Origin: an uncultured Oscillospiraceae bacterium
GTDB taxonomy: Bacteria > Bacillota_A > Clostridia > Oscillospirales > Acutalibacteraceae
Assembly (NCBI GenBank): GCA_900554165.1
Contig: USGR01000065.1
Span: 1-5,997, forward strand
Reading direction: 5' to 3'
DNA: 5,997 nucleotides
Shown: one piece after another, positions 1-5,721 of the stretch
How the letters are laid out: the number at the start of each line of letters is the position of its first letter
Numbering within the stretch: position 1 is the stretch's first letter
The notes under the pieces: model-generated
Databases searched by the model: none
The model's input: only the letters and a program-made list of their open reading frames with translations
Told to the model about the DNA's origin: nothing
Translations under genes and position numbers: made by a program

Positions 1-1691
1 TTGTAAAGGTAATAGGCGCTATATACAGAATACCGCTTGGAAATATGATAGGCACGGTAGGCATGAGGTATTTTTCCAACGCCTATGATTTATACCTGCC
101 CATATATTCACTTGCTATGGCGGGGTTGCCGACGGCGGTGGCCAGAATAATTGCACAGCGCATGTCGCAGCAGCGTTATAGGGACGTCAGGCGGACATTT
201 AAGGTAACGAAGCTTACTTTCCTTGTAACGGGGCTTTCAAGCTTTCTGATAATGCTTATAGCAACATGGCCGTTTGTATCGTTTATAAACAGTACAGAAT
301 CAGTATACGCAATACTTGCAATATCACCGTCTATACTTTTCTGCTGCATAATGTCAAGCTACAGGGGCTATTATGAAGGCCAGCGCAATATGACGCCTAC
401 AGCCGTCTCCAATATAATAGAGGCGCTTGGCAAGCTTGTAATAGGACTTGGACTGACTTTTATAGTTATACAGGTCGGAATGAGCCAGTTTGAGAGCACC
501 GGCAAGGTGTTTGGCAAAATTATAGAAGGCGAGACGCCGGAAATAATGCGGCAGGCGGCATCTGACGCAATTTTGCCGTATGCTGCGGCTGCTGCGGTTT
601 TAGGCATAACGATTGGCTCATTAATCGGCGCAATATATATGTTTGTAGTGCATAAGGTTAAGGGCGACAGCTTCAGTATAAGAGATTTGAGAAATTCGCC
701 GCCGCCGATAAGCGCAAAAAGCACGCTTAAGGTGCTGCTGGTAATGGCTATTCCAATAGCCATTGGAAGTCTTAGCACCCAGATAAGCAGCCTTGTAGAT
801 ACATTGGTGGTTCAGACTCGGCTTGATAGCCTGTTTAACAATCATACAGAGGAAATGAATGCAATATACGGTGAATTACTTAGCAGCGTAACGGAAAAAT
901 CAAGTGCGATATACGGAACTTATAAGGGATTTGTGTATACTTTGTATAATCTTGTGCCTACCATAGCGTCAGTAATAGGAGTAAGCGCATTGCCGGCGGT
1001 TACTACAGCGTGGGTAAAGCGCGACAGGAAAAATCTTAGGATAAATATTGAGTCGGTACTGAGAATAACGGCTCTGGTCGCATTTCCGGCAGGCATTGGA
1101 ATATCAGTGCTCTCAAACGGAATAATAGATTTACTATACAGTTCACGCGAGCCATATATGATTATTATTGCTACTCCGCTGCTAAGGGTTATGGGAATAA
1201 CAGCGATTGTTTCAAGCTTGTGTCTCCCGATAACGAGTGTACTTCAGGCAATAGGAAAGCAGTTTATACCTGTGCGTAATATGCTGATAGGCGCAGGAGT
1301 AAAGGGACTTATATCATTTATTCTCGTTGGCATACCGTCGATAAATATAAACGGTGCTCCATACGGTACTTTAGTATGCTATTTAGTTATATTTGTGCTT
1401 AATTTTATAAGTGTTTGCAAATATACGCATTTTGTGCCGAGCATAATGTCGATATTTATAAAGCCTATGATATGCGGTGTACTTTGCGGCGCCACTGCCG
1501 GAATAACAAATTGGACTTTGACAGGACATATTTCAGAAAACTTATCGACCATTATTTCAATAGCGTTGGCCGGAATAGTATATGTTATAGCGCTGTTTAT
1601 ATTTAAGGCAATATCAAAGGACGATGTTATGATGATTCCCAAAGGTGAAAAAATAGCTAATGTACTTGAAAAATATCACCTGATAGGTTAA
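1..1691 (+). CDS. Polysaccharide/lipid-II-type flippase of the MOP superfamily (SpoVB/YabM-like), 5'-partial
   Basis: This is an integral membrane transporter of the MATE-like MOP exporter superfamily, the group that includes SpoVB, YabM and MurJ and moves lipid-linked sugar precursors across the cytoplasmic membrane. The frame is open at the left edge: codons from base 3 read VKVIGAIYRIPLGN before the first internal ATG at 45, matching the usual N-terminal KVIGAIYRIPL stretch of SpoVB proteins. The true start is therefore outside the window and the ATG at 45 is internal. About 11-13 hydrophobic segments are visible. The conserved RGYYEGQRNMTPTA motif lies near residue 107 counted from that ATG, and the loop with charged residues before TLKVLLVMAIPIAIGS is typical. 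The length (548 residues plus the missing start) fits the family. Its position just before mazG matches yabM in Bacillus subtilis. The exact substrate cannot be told, and SpoVB versus YabM paralogy is unresolved. No odd features or interruptions are seen. Confidence 0.9.
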   Translation, partial: VKVIGAIYRIPLGNMIGTVGMRYFSNAYDLYLPIYSLAMAGLPTAVARIIAQRMSQQRYRDVRRTFKVTKLTFLVTGLSSFLIMLIATWPFVSFINSTESVYAILAISPSILFCCIMSSYRGYYEGQRNMTPTAVSNIIEALGKLVIGLGLTFIVIQVGMSQFESTGKVFGKIIEGETPEIMRQAASDAILPYAAAAAVLGITIGSLIGAIYMFVVHKVKGDSFSIRDLRNSPPPISAKSTLKVLLVMAIPIAIGSLSTQISSLVDTLVVQTRLDSLFNNHTEEMNAIYGELLSSVTEKSSAIYGTYKGFVYTLYNLVPTIASVIGVSALPAVTTAWVKRDRKNLRINIESVLRITALVAFPAGIGISVLSNGIIDLLYSSREPYMIIIATPLLRVMGITAIVSSLCLPITSVLQAIGKQFIPVRNMLIGAGVKGLISFILVGIPSININGAPYGTLVCYLVIFVLNFISVCKYTHFVPSIMSIFIKPMICGVLCGATAGITNWTLTGHISENLSTIISIALAGIVYVIALFIFKAISKDDVMMIPKGEKIANVLEKYHLIG

Positions 1692-1694
1692 AAT
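1666..1694 (+). promoter_or_regulatory. Sigma-A-like promoter for mazG
   Basis: TTGAAA at 1666-1671 and TAAAAT at 1689-1694 are separated by exactly 17 bases, and each differs from consensus at one position. The -10 box begins on the TAA stop codon of the flippase gene. Transcription would start near 1701 and give a leader of roughly 35 bases before the mazG ATG. This is sequence matching only. AT-rich DNA produces such matches by chance, but placement and spacing are good. Confidence 0.5.
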
Positions 1695-1736
1695 AGAGGC
1701 ATATTTAAAGATAATACTTGATTTTTGGTGCGTTTT

Positions 1737-2543
1737 ATGATAAAAGATTATGTGAGTACTGCTGTGGGTAAATATAACATAGATAATTTGCTTGAGATTG
1801 TAGCTTTGCTGCGCTCGGAAGACGGGTGCCCGTGGGACAAGGTTCAGACGCATGAGTCGATAAGAGGCTCTCTTATTGAGGAGACGTATGAGACGGCTGA
1901 TGCCATAGATAAAAACGATATGTTTGCGCTTAAGGAAGAGCTGGGCGACGTTTTATTACAGGTAGTATTTCATGCGCAAATCGAGCGTGAAAAGGACAGC
2001 TTTAATTTTGATGACGTATGTGATGGCGTCTGCCGCAAGCTTATACTTCGCCATCCGCATGTATTTGGAAGCGTAGAAGCGGACACTCCGGATGAAGTGC
2101 TAAATAACTGGGACAATATAAAGAGGCAGGAAAAGGAACAAAAGACATTTACAGATACTTTGACAAGCGTTCCAGACGCATTTCCAGCGCTTATGCGTGC
2201 ACAAAAGCTTCAAAAGCGTGCATCTAAGGCAGGATATGACTTTGCAGATGTTAACGATGCCATGGACAAGCTATCTGAAGAACTGTGCGAGCTTAGCGAA
2301 GCGATTTCATCAGGAAATAAAGAAGATGTGTTTGGCGAAATAGGTGATGTACTGTTTTCAGCAGTGAATGTGTCAAGGCATTTGGGTGTTGATGCGGAGG
2401 ATGCGCTTGCTAAATCTGCCGATAAGTTTGTAAGTAGGTTTGCAGCAGCTGAAAGCCTTGCGTCAGAGCGGGGACAAGCACTTGATGAACTTGGCGCACA
2501 AGAGCTTGATGTTTTATGGAATGAGGCCAAGAAAAAGGAGTAA
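1737..2543 (+). CDS. mazG: Nucleoside triphosphate pyrophosphohydrolase MazG
   Basis: MazG hydrolyses nucleoside triphosphates to monophosphates and pyrophosphate in the cytoplasm, and is generally viewed as a nucleotide-pool sanitiser. Two MazG domains are visible. The first has the metal-binding set E48, E49, E52 with E68 and D71 (ELGDVLLQ), preceded by GCPWD at 30-34 and followed by RHPHVFG at 105-111. The second repeats the pattern with E181, E182, E185 and E201, D204 (EIGDVLFS). The 268-residue length equals the stand-alone E. coli type. The Bacillus subtilis counterpart YabN carries an extra N-terminal tetrapyrrole-methylase-like domain that is absent here. I chose the ATG at 1737 because GGTG at 1727-1730 lies six bases upstream. 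An in-frame TTG (1725) and GTG (1728) would add three or four residues and have no better ribosome site. The usual GFDW motif reads GYDF at 166-169. It follows the flippase after 45 bases. Confidence 0.95.
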   Translation: MIKDYVSTAVGKYNIDNLLEIVALLRSEDGCPWDKVQTHESIRGSLIEETYETADAIDKNDMFALKEELGDVLLQVVFHAQIEREKDSFNFDDVCDGVCRKLILRHPHVFGSVEADTPDEVLNNWDNIKRQEKEQKTFTDTLTSVPDAFPALMRAQKLQKRASKAGYDFADVNDAMDKLSEELCELSEAISSGNKEDVFGEIGDVLFSAVNVSRHLGVDAEDALAKSADKFVSRFAAAESLASERGQALDELGAQELDVLWNEAKKKE

Positions 2544-2548
2544 TTCGT

Positions 2549-2564
2549 CAGCTGTTTACAGCTG
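2549..2564. repeat. Paired CAGCTG palindromes between mazG and hup
   Basis: CAGCTG at 2549-2554 is repeated at 2559-2564 with TTTA between. The two copies can pair into a short hairpin and each copy is itself palindromic. No T-run follows, so it is not a normal intrinsic terminator. TTTACA at 2555-2560 with TATACA at 2579-2584 (18-base spacer) could be a weak hup promoter overlapping it, but the predicted start would fall almost on the Shine-Dalgarno. Role unknown; it may be chance. Confidence 0.35.
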
Positions 2565-2606
2565 TAGAATATATTATTTATACAAAATTTTGGAGGGATT
2601 CTTACA

Positions 2607-2882
2607 ATGAACAAAAATGAACTCATAGCTTCGGTAGCAGAAAAAGCTGGACTGACAAAGAAGGATTCTGAAAAGGCTGTAAGCGCAGTAATCGAATCAA
2701 TTGTTGAGACAATTGCTTCTGGCGATAAGGTACAGCTCGTAGGCTTTGGCACATTTGAGGTACGCGAGCGCGCAGAGAGAACCGGCCGCAATCCTCAGAC
2801 AAAGCAGCCGATTGTTATTCCTGCATCTAAGCTTCCTGTATTTAAGGCCGGCAAGGCTTTCAAGGACGCTGTTAGCAAATAA
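2607..2882 (+). CDS. hup: HU-family nucleoid DNA-binding protein
   Basis: HU is a small basic dimeric protein that bends DNA with little sequence preference and helps compact the nucleoid. The 91-residue length is standard. The N-terminal helices start [19 protein letters not shown], followed by the signature [18 protein letters not shown] near residues 46-63. Proline 63 is the residue at the arm tip that intercalates into DNA. The C-terminal [13 protein letters not shown] also fits. The start is secure: GGAGGG at 2592-2597 lies nine bases before the ATG. Ile codons here are mostly ATT or ATC (only one ATA in six), unlike the ATA-rich neighbours, as expected for a highly expressed protein. 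It lies 63 bases after mazG and ends just before an intrinsic terminator, so it is probably also transcribed alone. In Bacillus subtilis hbs is elsewhere, so this is an insertion relative to that order. Confidence 0.97.
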   Translation: MNKNELIASVAEKAGLTKKDSEKAVSAVIESIVETIASGDKVQLVGFGTFEVRERAERTGRNPQTKQPIVIPASKLPVFKAGKAFKDAVSK

Positions 2883-2896
2883 TCATATAAGCATTT

Positions 2897-2927
2897 AAGC
2901 CGGTCTCGTAATGAGGCCGGTTTTTTT
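2897..2927 (+). terminator. Rho-independent terminator after hup
   Basis: CCGGTCTC at 2900-2907 pairs with GAGGCCGG at 2913-2920 (one G-U pair) around the loop GTAAT. Flanking A and T bases extend the stem, and seven T bases follow at 2921-2927. This is a textbook intrinsic terminator 15 bases after the HU stop codon. Confidence 0.93.
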
Positions 2928-3100
2928 ATTAAAAGCACTTAAAATATTATCCTGTTTTACTTTTGCTAATAATATATGTTATGGCAGTGTAGTATTAATG
3001 ATTTGTTTTTCAACGGGACTTACTTTAGTAGCCAATAATTAGATATATATTTGCGGCTATGCAAATAAATATATGCTGGATATAGACGTATCTGGTTGGA

Positions 3101-3358
3101 ATGGAAGTGAAGAAGTTGCGAATAGATAAATTTTTAAAAGTATCGCGCCTTATAAAGCGGCGTACAGTTGCAGCGGAAGCATGTAGCGCCGGCAAGGTAC
3201 TTGTCGGCGGAAAGGCGGCAAAACCGGGACTTGAGGTAAAGCTCGGCGATATAATCGAAATAAACATGGGCGCCAAAACAATCAAGGCGGAGGTTATCTC
3301 TTTAAACGAATCTGTAAAAAAAGAGGACGCTGCGCTTATGTATAAAATTGTCAACTGA
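3101..3358 (+). CDS. rqcP: S4-domain RNA-binding protein RqcP (YabO/Hsp15 family)
   Basis: RqcP binds the obstructed 50S subunit with peptidyl-tRNA and works with RqcH in C-terminal alanine tailing during ribosome-associated quality control; that role is known for the Bacillus subtilis protein. The S4 RNA-binding domain fills almost the whole protein, with RIDKFLKVSRLIKRRT near the start, the AGKVLVGGKAAKPG turn, GDIIEI, and a final KKEDAALMYKIV that matches the YabO tail. Length is 85 residues from the ATG at 3101, which has no convincing ribosome site. An in-frame TTG at 3116 would give an 80-residue protein beginning MRIDKFLKVSRL, like the B. subtilis start, with GGAAG at 3103-3107 eight bases upstream. 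I regard that start as at least as likely. It is followed by yabP 103 bases later. RqcH itself is not in the window. Confidence 0.93.
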   Translation: MEVKKLRIDKFLKVSRLIKRRTVAAEACSAGKVLVGGKAAKPGLEVKLGDIIEINMGAKTIKAEVISLNESVKKEDAALMYKIVN

Positions 3359-3363
3359 TTTTT

Positions 3364-3393
3364 GTCATACAGGCTGTTTTGTTCTCATATGTA
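3364..3393 (+). promoter_or_regulatory. Possible sigma-E promoter for yabP
   Basis: GTCATACA at 3364-3371 matches the mother-cell sigma-E -35 pattern well (GTCATA). After 14 bases, CATATGTA at 3386-3393 keeps the CATA core of the -10 pattern but not its second half. Transcription would start near 3400, about 60 bases before yabP. Sigma-E control of yabP is known in Bacillus subtilis, which makes the match more believable, but the -10 half is weak. A second, poorer candidate is CATAAAAA at 3427-3434. Confidence 0.35.
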
Positions 3394-3461
3394 TTATTAG
3401 CCGCATAGAAAAAGATAACGGCGCGGCATAAAAATACATACCAGGGAATAGGTGGTTAATT

Positions 3462-3743
3462 ATGGCAGAAGAAAAACGCACGGTAAAAATGCCGCACAAT
3501 GTAATATTAGAGGATCGCAAATCGCTTATGATAACGGGCGTATCAGACGTGGACAGCTTTGACGACCAGACCATAACCGTTTATACCGACTTAGGCGAAA
3601 TGACCATACGCGGTACTGGCCTGCACATAGGCAAGCTGAGCCTTGAGACGGGCGAACTCAATATTACCGGAAACATATTTGCACTTGGATATTCCGACAA
3701 TCGTGAAAAGCAGGGCGGATTTTTCAGCCGCATGTTTAAATAA
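3462..3743 (+). CDS. yabP: Sporulation protein YabP
   Basis: This is a small soluble protein of the YabP/YqfC family, made in the mother cell during sporulation. It is linked to spore cortex and coat assembly; its biochemical activity is not known. Recognition rests on the early HNVILEDRKSLMITGV block (residues 12-27), the DVDSFDDQ segment, the repeated beta-rich body containing MTIRGTGLHIGKLSLETG, and the GGFFSRMFK tail, which corresponds to GFFSKLFK in the Bacillus subtilis protein. The 93-residue length is normal. The start is well supported by AGGTGG at 3450-3455, six bases before the ATG. It lies between rqcP and, after an unusual 392-base gap, yabQ. In most relatives yabP and yabQ are adjacent. 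Five or six of its Ile codons are ATA, in keeping with the other genes of the block. Confidence 0.95.
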   Translation: MAEEKRTVKMPHNVILEDRKSLMITGVSDVDSFDDQTITVYTDLGEMTIRGTGLHIGKLSLETGELNITGNIFALGYSDNREKQGGFFSRMFK

Positions 3744-3749
3744 TCTTTT

Positions 3750-3798
3750 TATGCCTTTATTCTGCTGTGTGCAGGGTATAGGCATATTTATTTTAATT
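3750..3798 (+). terminator. Long imperfect hairpin after yabP, probable terminator
   Basis: TATGCCT at 3750-3756 pairs with AGGCATA at 3780-3786. After one T-T mismatch the stem continues for eight more pairs (3758-3765 with 3771-3778, two of them G-U) to a TGTGT loop. The following bases TTTATTTTAATT are U-rich but interrupted. It starts six bases after the yabP stop codon, so termination of the rqcP/yabP transcript is the simplest reading. The T-tract is weaker than at the other two terminators in the window. Confidence 0.55.
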
Positions 3799-4135
3799 GT
3801 AAAACAAAAAATTATATGATATATACCTTATTTAAAGCCATAAAAACATCAAACCGTGTATTACAGCATAACAATATATGGCAGTTATTGACTCAGTGCT
3901 AAAACCGCAGAAAGCTGAACAGTATGTGAATATATTAATTTGCTGACAAAATACGCATAACATATTATTTAATAGTCGTAAATATGCACAGGGTCTCAGC
4001 CTGCAAAATGGGCCCGCAGCAATTTAATAATAGAGAAGCGAGTATAAACCATAAAGCTGATATGTTGTTGTGAATTAGATTGCTTAAAAATTTTGTTTTT
4101 CCTATATTAAAGTACATAAATTTATAAAAAGGGAA
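3799..4135. other. Intergenic stretch between yabP and yabQ without a recognisable gene
   Basis: All frames are broken by frequent stops and the composition is AT-rich. I find no RNA gene, repeat or gene remnant that I can name. CTGACA at 3943-3948 and the T/A-rich boxes after it have the wrong spacing for a convincing promoter. CTATATT at 4102-4108 with TATAAAAA at 4123-4130 (14-base spacer) resembles a sigma-E site but would start transcription at or beyond the annotated yabQ start. The promoter for yabQ should be somewhere here if the hairpin after yabP terminates. Confidence 0.5.
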
Positions 4136-4687
4136 TTGAGATTAAAATTGGAAATATCGTCTTTTGGCGAGCAGATGCTTACTTTTTTATTTGCGCTTAT
4201 TATGGGTATTGTTATCTGCCTGTGGTATGATTTTTTCAGAATAATACGGCTTTGCCATCACTTTAAGCAGCTTCATATATTTATCCAAGATATATTGTTT
4301 TGGGTAGTAAGTGCGCTGTTGAGCTTTTTTCTGCTTATGGCCCGATGCAGCGGAGAGCTTAGGTCATATGTATTTATTGCAGAACTAGCAGGATTTATAA
4401 TATGCAGGGTGAGCCTGAGCCGTTTGATAATGAAAATATCTGGAGCAATTATTAAAGTTGTGAAGCGGTTTATACGCTTTTTAGGCAGAAAGTTTTACCA
4501 GCCGCTAAGGCGTGCTTTTGGTAGATGGAGAATAAAGATATCAATAAATATTAAAAGCGCCGTTGATAAATTGATAAATAGTGTAAATAATGTAAAAAAA
4601 GGCTTGAAACATAGGTCAGCAGTGTTGTATAATCAACATATAAATAAGAAAAATAAAAAGAAGATGTCATCACCCGAAGGGCAGTAA
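4136..4687 (+). CDS. yabQ: Sporulation membrane protein YabQ
   Basis: YabQ is a membrane protein made in the mother cell that surrounds the forespore and is needed for cortex formation in Bacillus subtilis. The N-terminal half has three clear hydrophobic segments (about residues 14-34, 47-68 and 77-95). The family landmarks QDILFW at 51-56 and GELRSYVF at 73-80 are present, with WYDFFR after the first segment. The rest is strongly basic and ends KKNKKKMSSPEGQ, a probable cytoplasmic tail that is not well conserved. Length is 183 residues from the TTG at 4136, in the range of the family. The start is uncertain: GGG at 4131-4133 is too close to this TTG. A second TTG at 4148 and an ATG at 4175 are in frame, the latter placing the first transmembrane segment at the very N-terminus. 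It is closely followed by divIC, seven bases after its stop codon. Confidence 0.88.
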   Translation: MRLKLEISSFGEQMLTFLFALIMGIVICLWYDFFRIIRLCHHFKQLHIFIQDILFWVVSALLSFFLLMARCSGELRSYVFIAELAGFIICRVSLSRLIMKISGAIIKVVKRFIRFLGRKFYQPLRRAFGRWRIKISINIKSAVDKLINSVNNVKKGLKHRSAVLYNQHINKKNKKKMSSPEGQ

Positions 4688-4694
4688 ACCTATT

Positions 4695-5000
4695 ATGCGT
4701 AAAAACAATCGGAAAAAAGAGACAAAAAAACGTAAAAGTATTATACTTAGACTAGTACTTCTTGCATTTTCTGCGTATTGTATATATAGCATATCTTCTT
4801 ATGCAGTTGAGCTTATAAAGATAAAGCAGGAGCAGGAAGAATATAGCAAGCAAATAAACGAACGGCAGCTTACGGTAGATGAGTTGCAGCATATGTTGGA
4901 CAGTGAGGATAACAGCGGACTAATAGAACATGCGGCAAGGGACAAATTGGGTTATGTTTATTCTTATGAACAGGTTTATACTGACATAAGCAATAACTAA
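4695..5000 (+). CDS. divIC: Cell-division protein DivIC (FtsB family septum formation initiator)
   Basis: DivIC/FtsB is a bitopic membrane protein that joins FtsL and DivIB/FtsQ in the complex activating septal peptidoglycan synthesis. The protein shows a short, very basic cytoplasmic start (residues 1-14), one transmembrane helix (about 16-38), a heptad-like coiled coil (about 40-70) rich in E, Q and K, and the C-terminal family motif AARDKLGYVYSYEQVY at 80-95, equivalent to the AREKLGLVKPGE segment of relatives. At 101 residues it is slightly shorter than Bacillus subtilis DivIC (about 125). AAGGG at 4677-4681 is 13 bases before the ATG, inside the yabQ end, a rather long spacing. The seven-base gap to yabQ indicates co-transcription, and possibly translational coupling. 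FtsL and DivIB are not in the window. Confidence 0.92.
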   Translation: MRKNNRKKETKKRKSIILRLVLLAFSAYCIYSISSYAVELIKIKQEQEEYSKQINERQLTVDELQHMLDSEDNSGLIEHAARDKLGYVYSYEQVYTDISNN

Positions 5001-5016
5001 CATAAAAAGAAGCTTT

Positions 5017-5023
5017 AAGGAGG
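5017..5023 (+). promoter_or_regulatory. Strong ribosome binding site of yabR
   Basis: AAGGAGG is a full match to the anti-Shine-Dalgarno. It lies 13 bases before the ATG at 5037, longer than the usual five to nine. No other in-frame ATG, GTG or TTG lies closer, so it still fixes the start of the gene. Confidence 0.7.
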
Positions 5024-5036
5024 AAATTATTCAGTT

Positions 5037-5468
5037 ATGTCGCTTGAAGTGGGCGCGATTGTAGAGGGCAAAGTTAAAGGAATTACAAATTTTGGCGCAT
5101 TTGTAGAGCTGCCGGAGGGGAAGACCGGCATGGTACATATCTCTGAAATAGCTAAGACATATGTAAGCGAAATAAGAGATCATGTAAAAGAAGACCAGAT
5201 AGTAAAGGTAAAGGTAATAAGCATATCCGACGATGGAAAGATAAGCCTCAGCATGAAGAAAGCTATGGATGATAGCAATCGTCCAAAGCGTGCTCCGGCG
5301 TTCAGCGGCCGCCCTGCTGATGTAGACTTTACAAGTAAAAAAGAAAGCGGACTTTCTTTTGAGGATATGATGCTGAAATTCAAGCAGAGCAGCGATGAAA
5401 AAATTTCTGTACTAAAGCGTAAAAACAACGACGTGAAACGCACGAGAAAAGGCAGTCAAGCTAAATAA
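5037..5468 (+). CDS. yabR: S1-domain RNA-binding protein YabR
   Basis: This is a single-domain S1 (OB-fold) protein related to YabR and YugI, probably a general RNA- or ribosome-associated factor; a precise role is not established. The S1 domain covers about residues 5-75: VGAIVEGKVKGITNFGAFVE with aromatic F19 and F22, then GMVHISEIA with H34, then KVKVISI and GKISLSMKKA. A lysine- and arginine-rich linker follows, and the end (FEDMMLKFKQSSDEKISVLK, then a basic tail) matches the conserved C-terminus of the YabR/YugI group. At 143 residues it is a little longer than the Bacillus subtilis protein. It is preceded by divIC with a 36-base gap and closes the operon, since a strong terminator follows ten bases after the stop codon. 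In Bacillus subtilis spoIIE comes next; here it does not. Confidence 0.93.
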   Translation: MSLEVGAIVEGKVKGITNFGAFVELPEGKTGMVHISEIAKTYVSEIRDHVKEDQIVKVKVISISDDGKISLSMKKAMDDSNRPKRAPAFSGRPADVDFTSKKESGLSFEDMMLKFKQSSDEKISVLKRKNNDVKRTRKGSQAK

Positions 5469-5477
5469 AATTTTTAT

Positions 5478-5503
5478 GCGGAGTGATATCACTCCGCTTT
5501 TTT
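5478..5503 (+). terminator. Rho-independent terminator after yabR
   Basis: GCGGAGTG at 5478-5485 pairs perfectly with CACTCCGC at 5490-5497 around ATAT. The whole 20 bases form an exact palindrome and six T bases follow at 5498-5503. It ends the yabQ-divIC-yabR transcription unit. Confidence 0.95.
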
Positions 5504-5657
5504 GCACTCTTGCCTTAATTGTTATGGCTAAAACACATAGACTATTGCTGCTAAAAATATATAAACATATAGTAAAGCCAAAGGTGCAATCCATTTTTGT
5601 AGGCGCCGCGAACGACAAATATAAAGGCATGCTGCAAATACTTATCTGTACTGTTGC

Positions 5658-5686
5658 TTGCTATAAATGTTCATTTCGATTATAAT
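5658..5686 (+). promoter_or_regulatory. Sigma-A-like promoter for the terminal gene
   Basis: A perfect TATAAT at 5681-5686 has TTGCTA (four of six) at 5658-5663 upstream, with a 17-base spacer. The predicted start near 5693 leaves a leader of about 30 bases before the ATG at 5722. Together with the terminator at 5478-5503, this makes the last gene an independent unit. Confidence 0.6.
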
Positions 5687-5721
5687 AAAAATGAATACAA
5701 ACTGCATTTTACAGGGCGGGG

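Noticed and set aside
371..778. Minus-strand open frame of 135 codons opposite the flippase
   Set aside because: It lies fully inside a strongly conserved membrane-protein gene, has no family resemblance and no ribosome site; it mirrors the codon pattern of the + strand gene.
2210..2791. Minus-strand open frame of 193 codons spanning the mazG end and hup
   Set aside because: It crosses two well-supported + strand genes, and its Ser/Ala-rich low-complexity translation is what the antisense of Glu/Ala-rich MazG produces.
2928..3100. Promoter and small-ORF search upstream of rqcP
   Set aside because: Several TATA-like boxes occur in this AT-rich spacer, but none has an acceptable -35 at the right distance; the only short frame (about 20 codons from ATG 2978) has no support.
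3591..3785. Minus-strand frame overlapping the yabP end and the hairpin
   Set aside because: It is antisense to a confident gene and no start context or homology is visible.
3978..4016. GC-richer patch with GGGTCTC and GGGCCC, considered as a T-box or other riboswitch
   Set aside because: The conserved T-box and other riboswitch core motifs are not present, and no stable stem with a following terminator can be drawn by eye.
5504..5657. Possible small RNA or tRNA between yabR and the last gene
   Set aside because: No cloverleaf, no CCA-adjacent acceptor stem and no terminator were found; only a six-base inverted TTGCAC/GTGCAA pair about 76 bases apart, which is expected by chance.
5476..5685. 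Open frame of 69 codons after yabR
   Set aside because: It begins inside the terminator hairpin, ends on the promoter of the next gene, has no ribosome site and no recognisable family.
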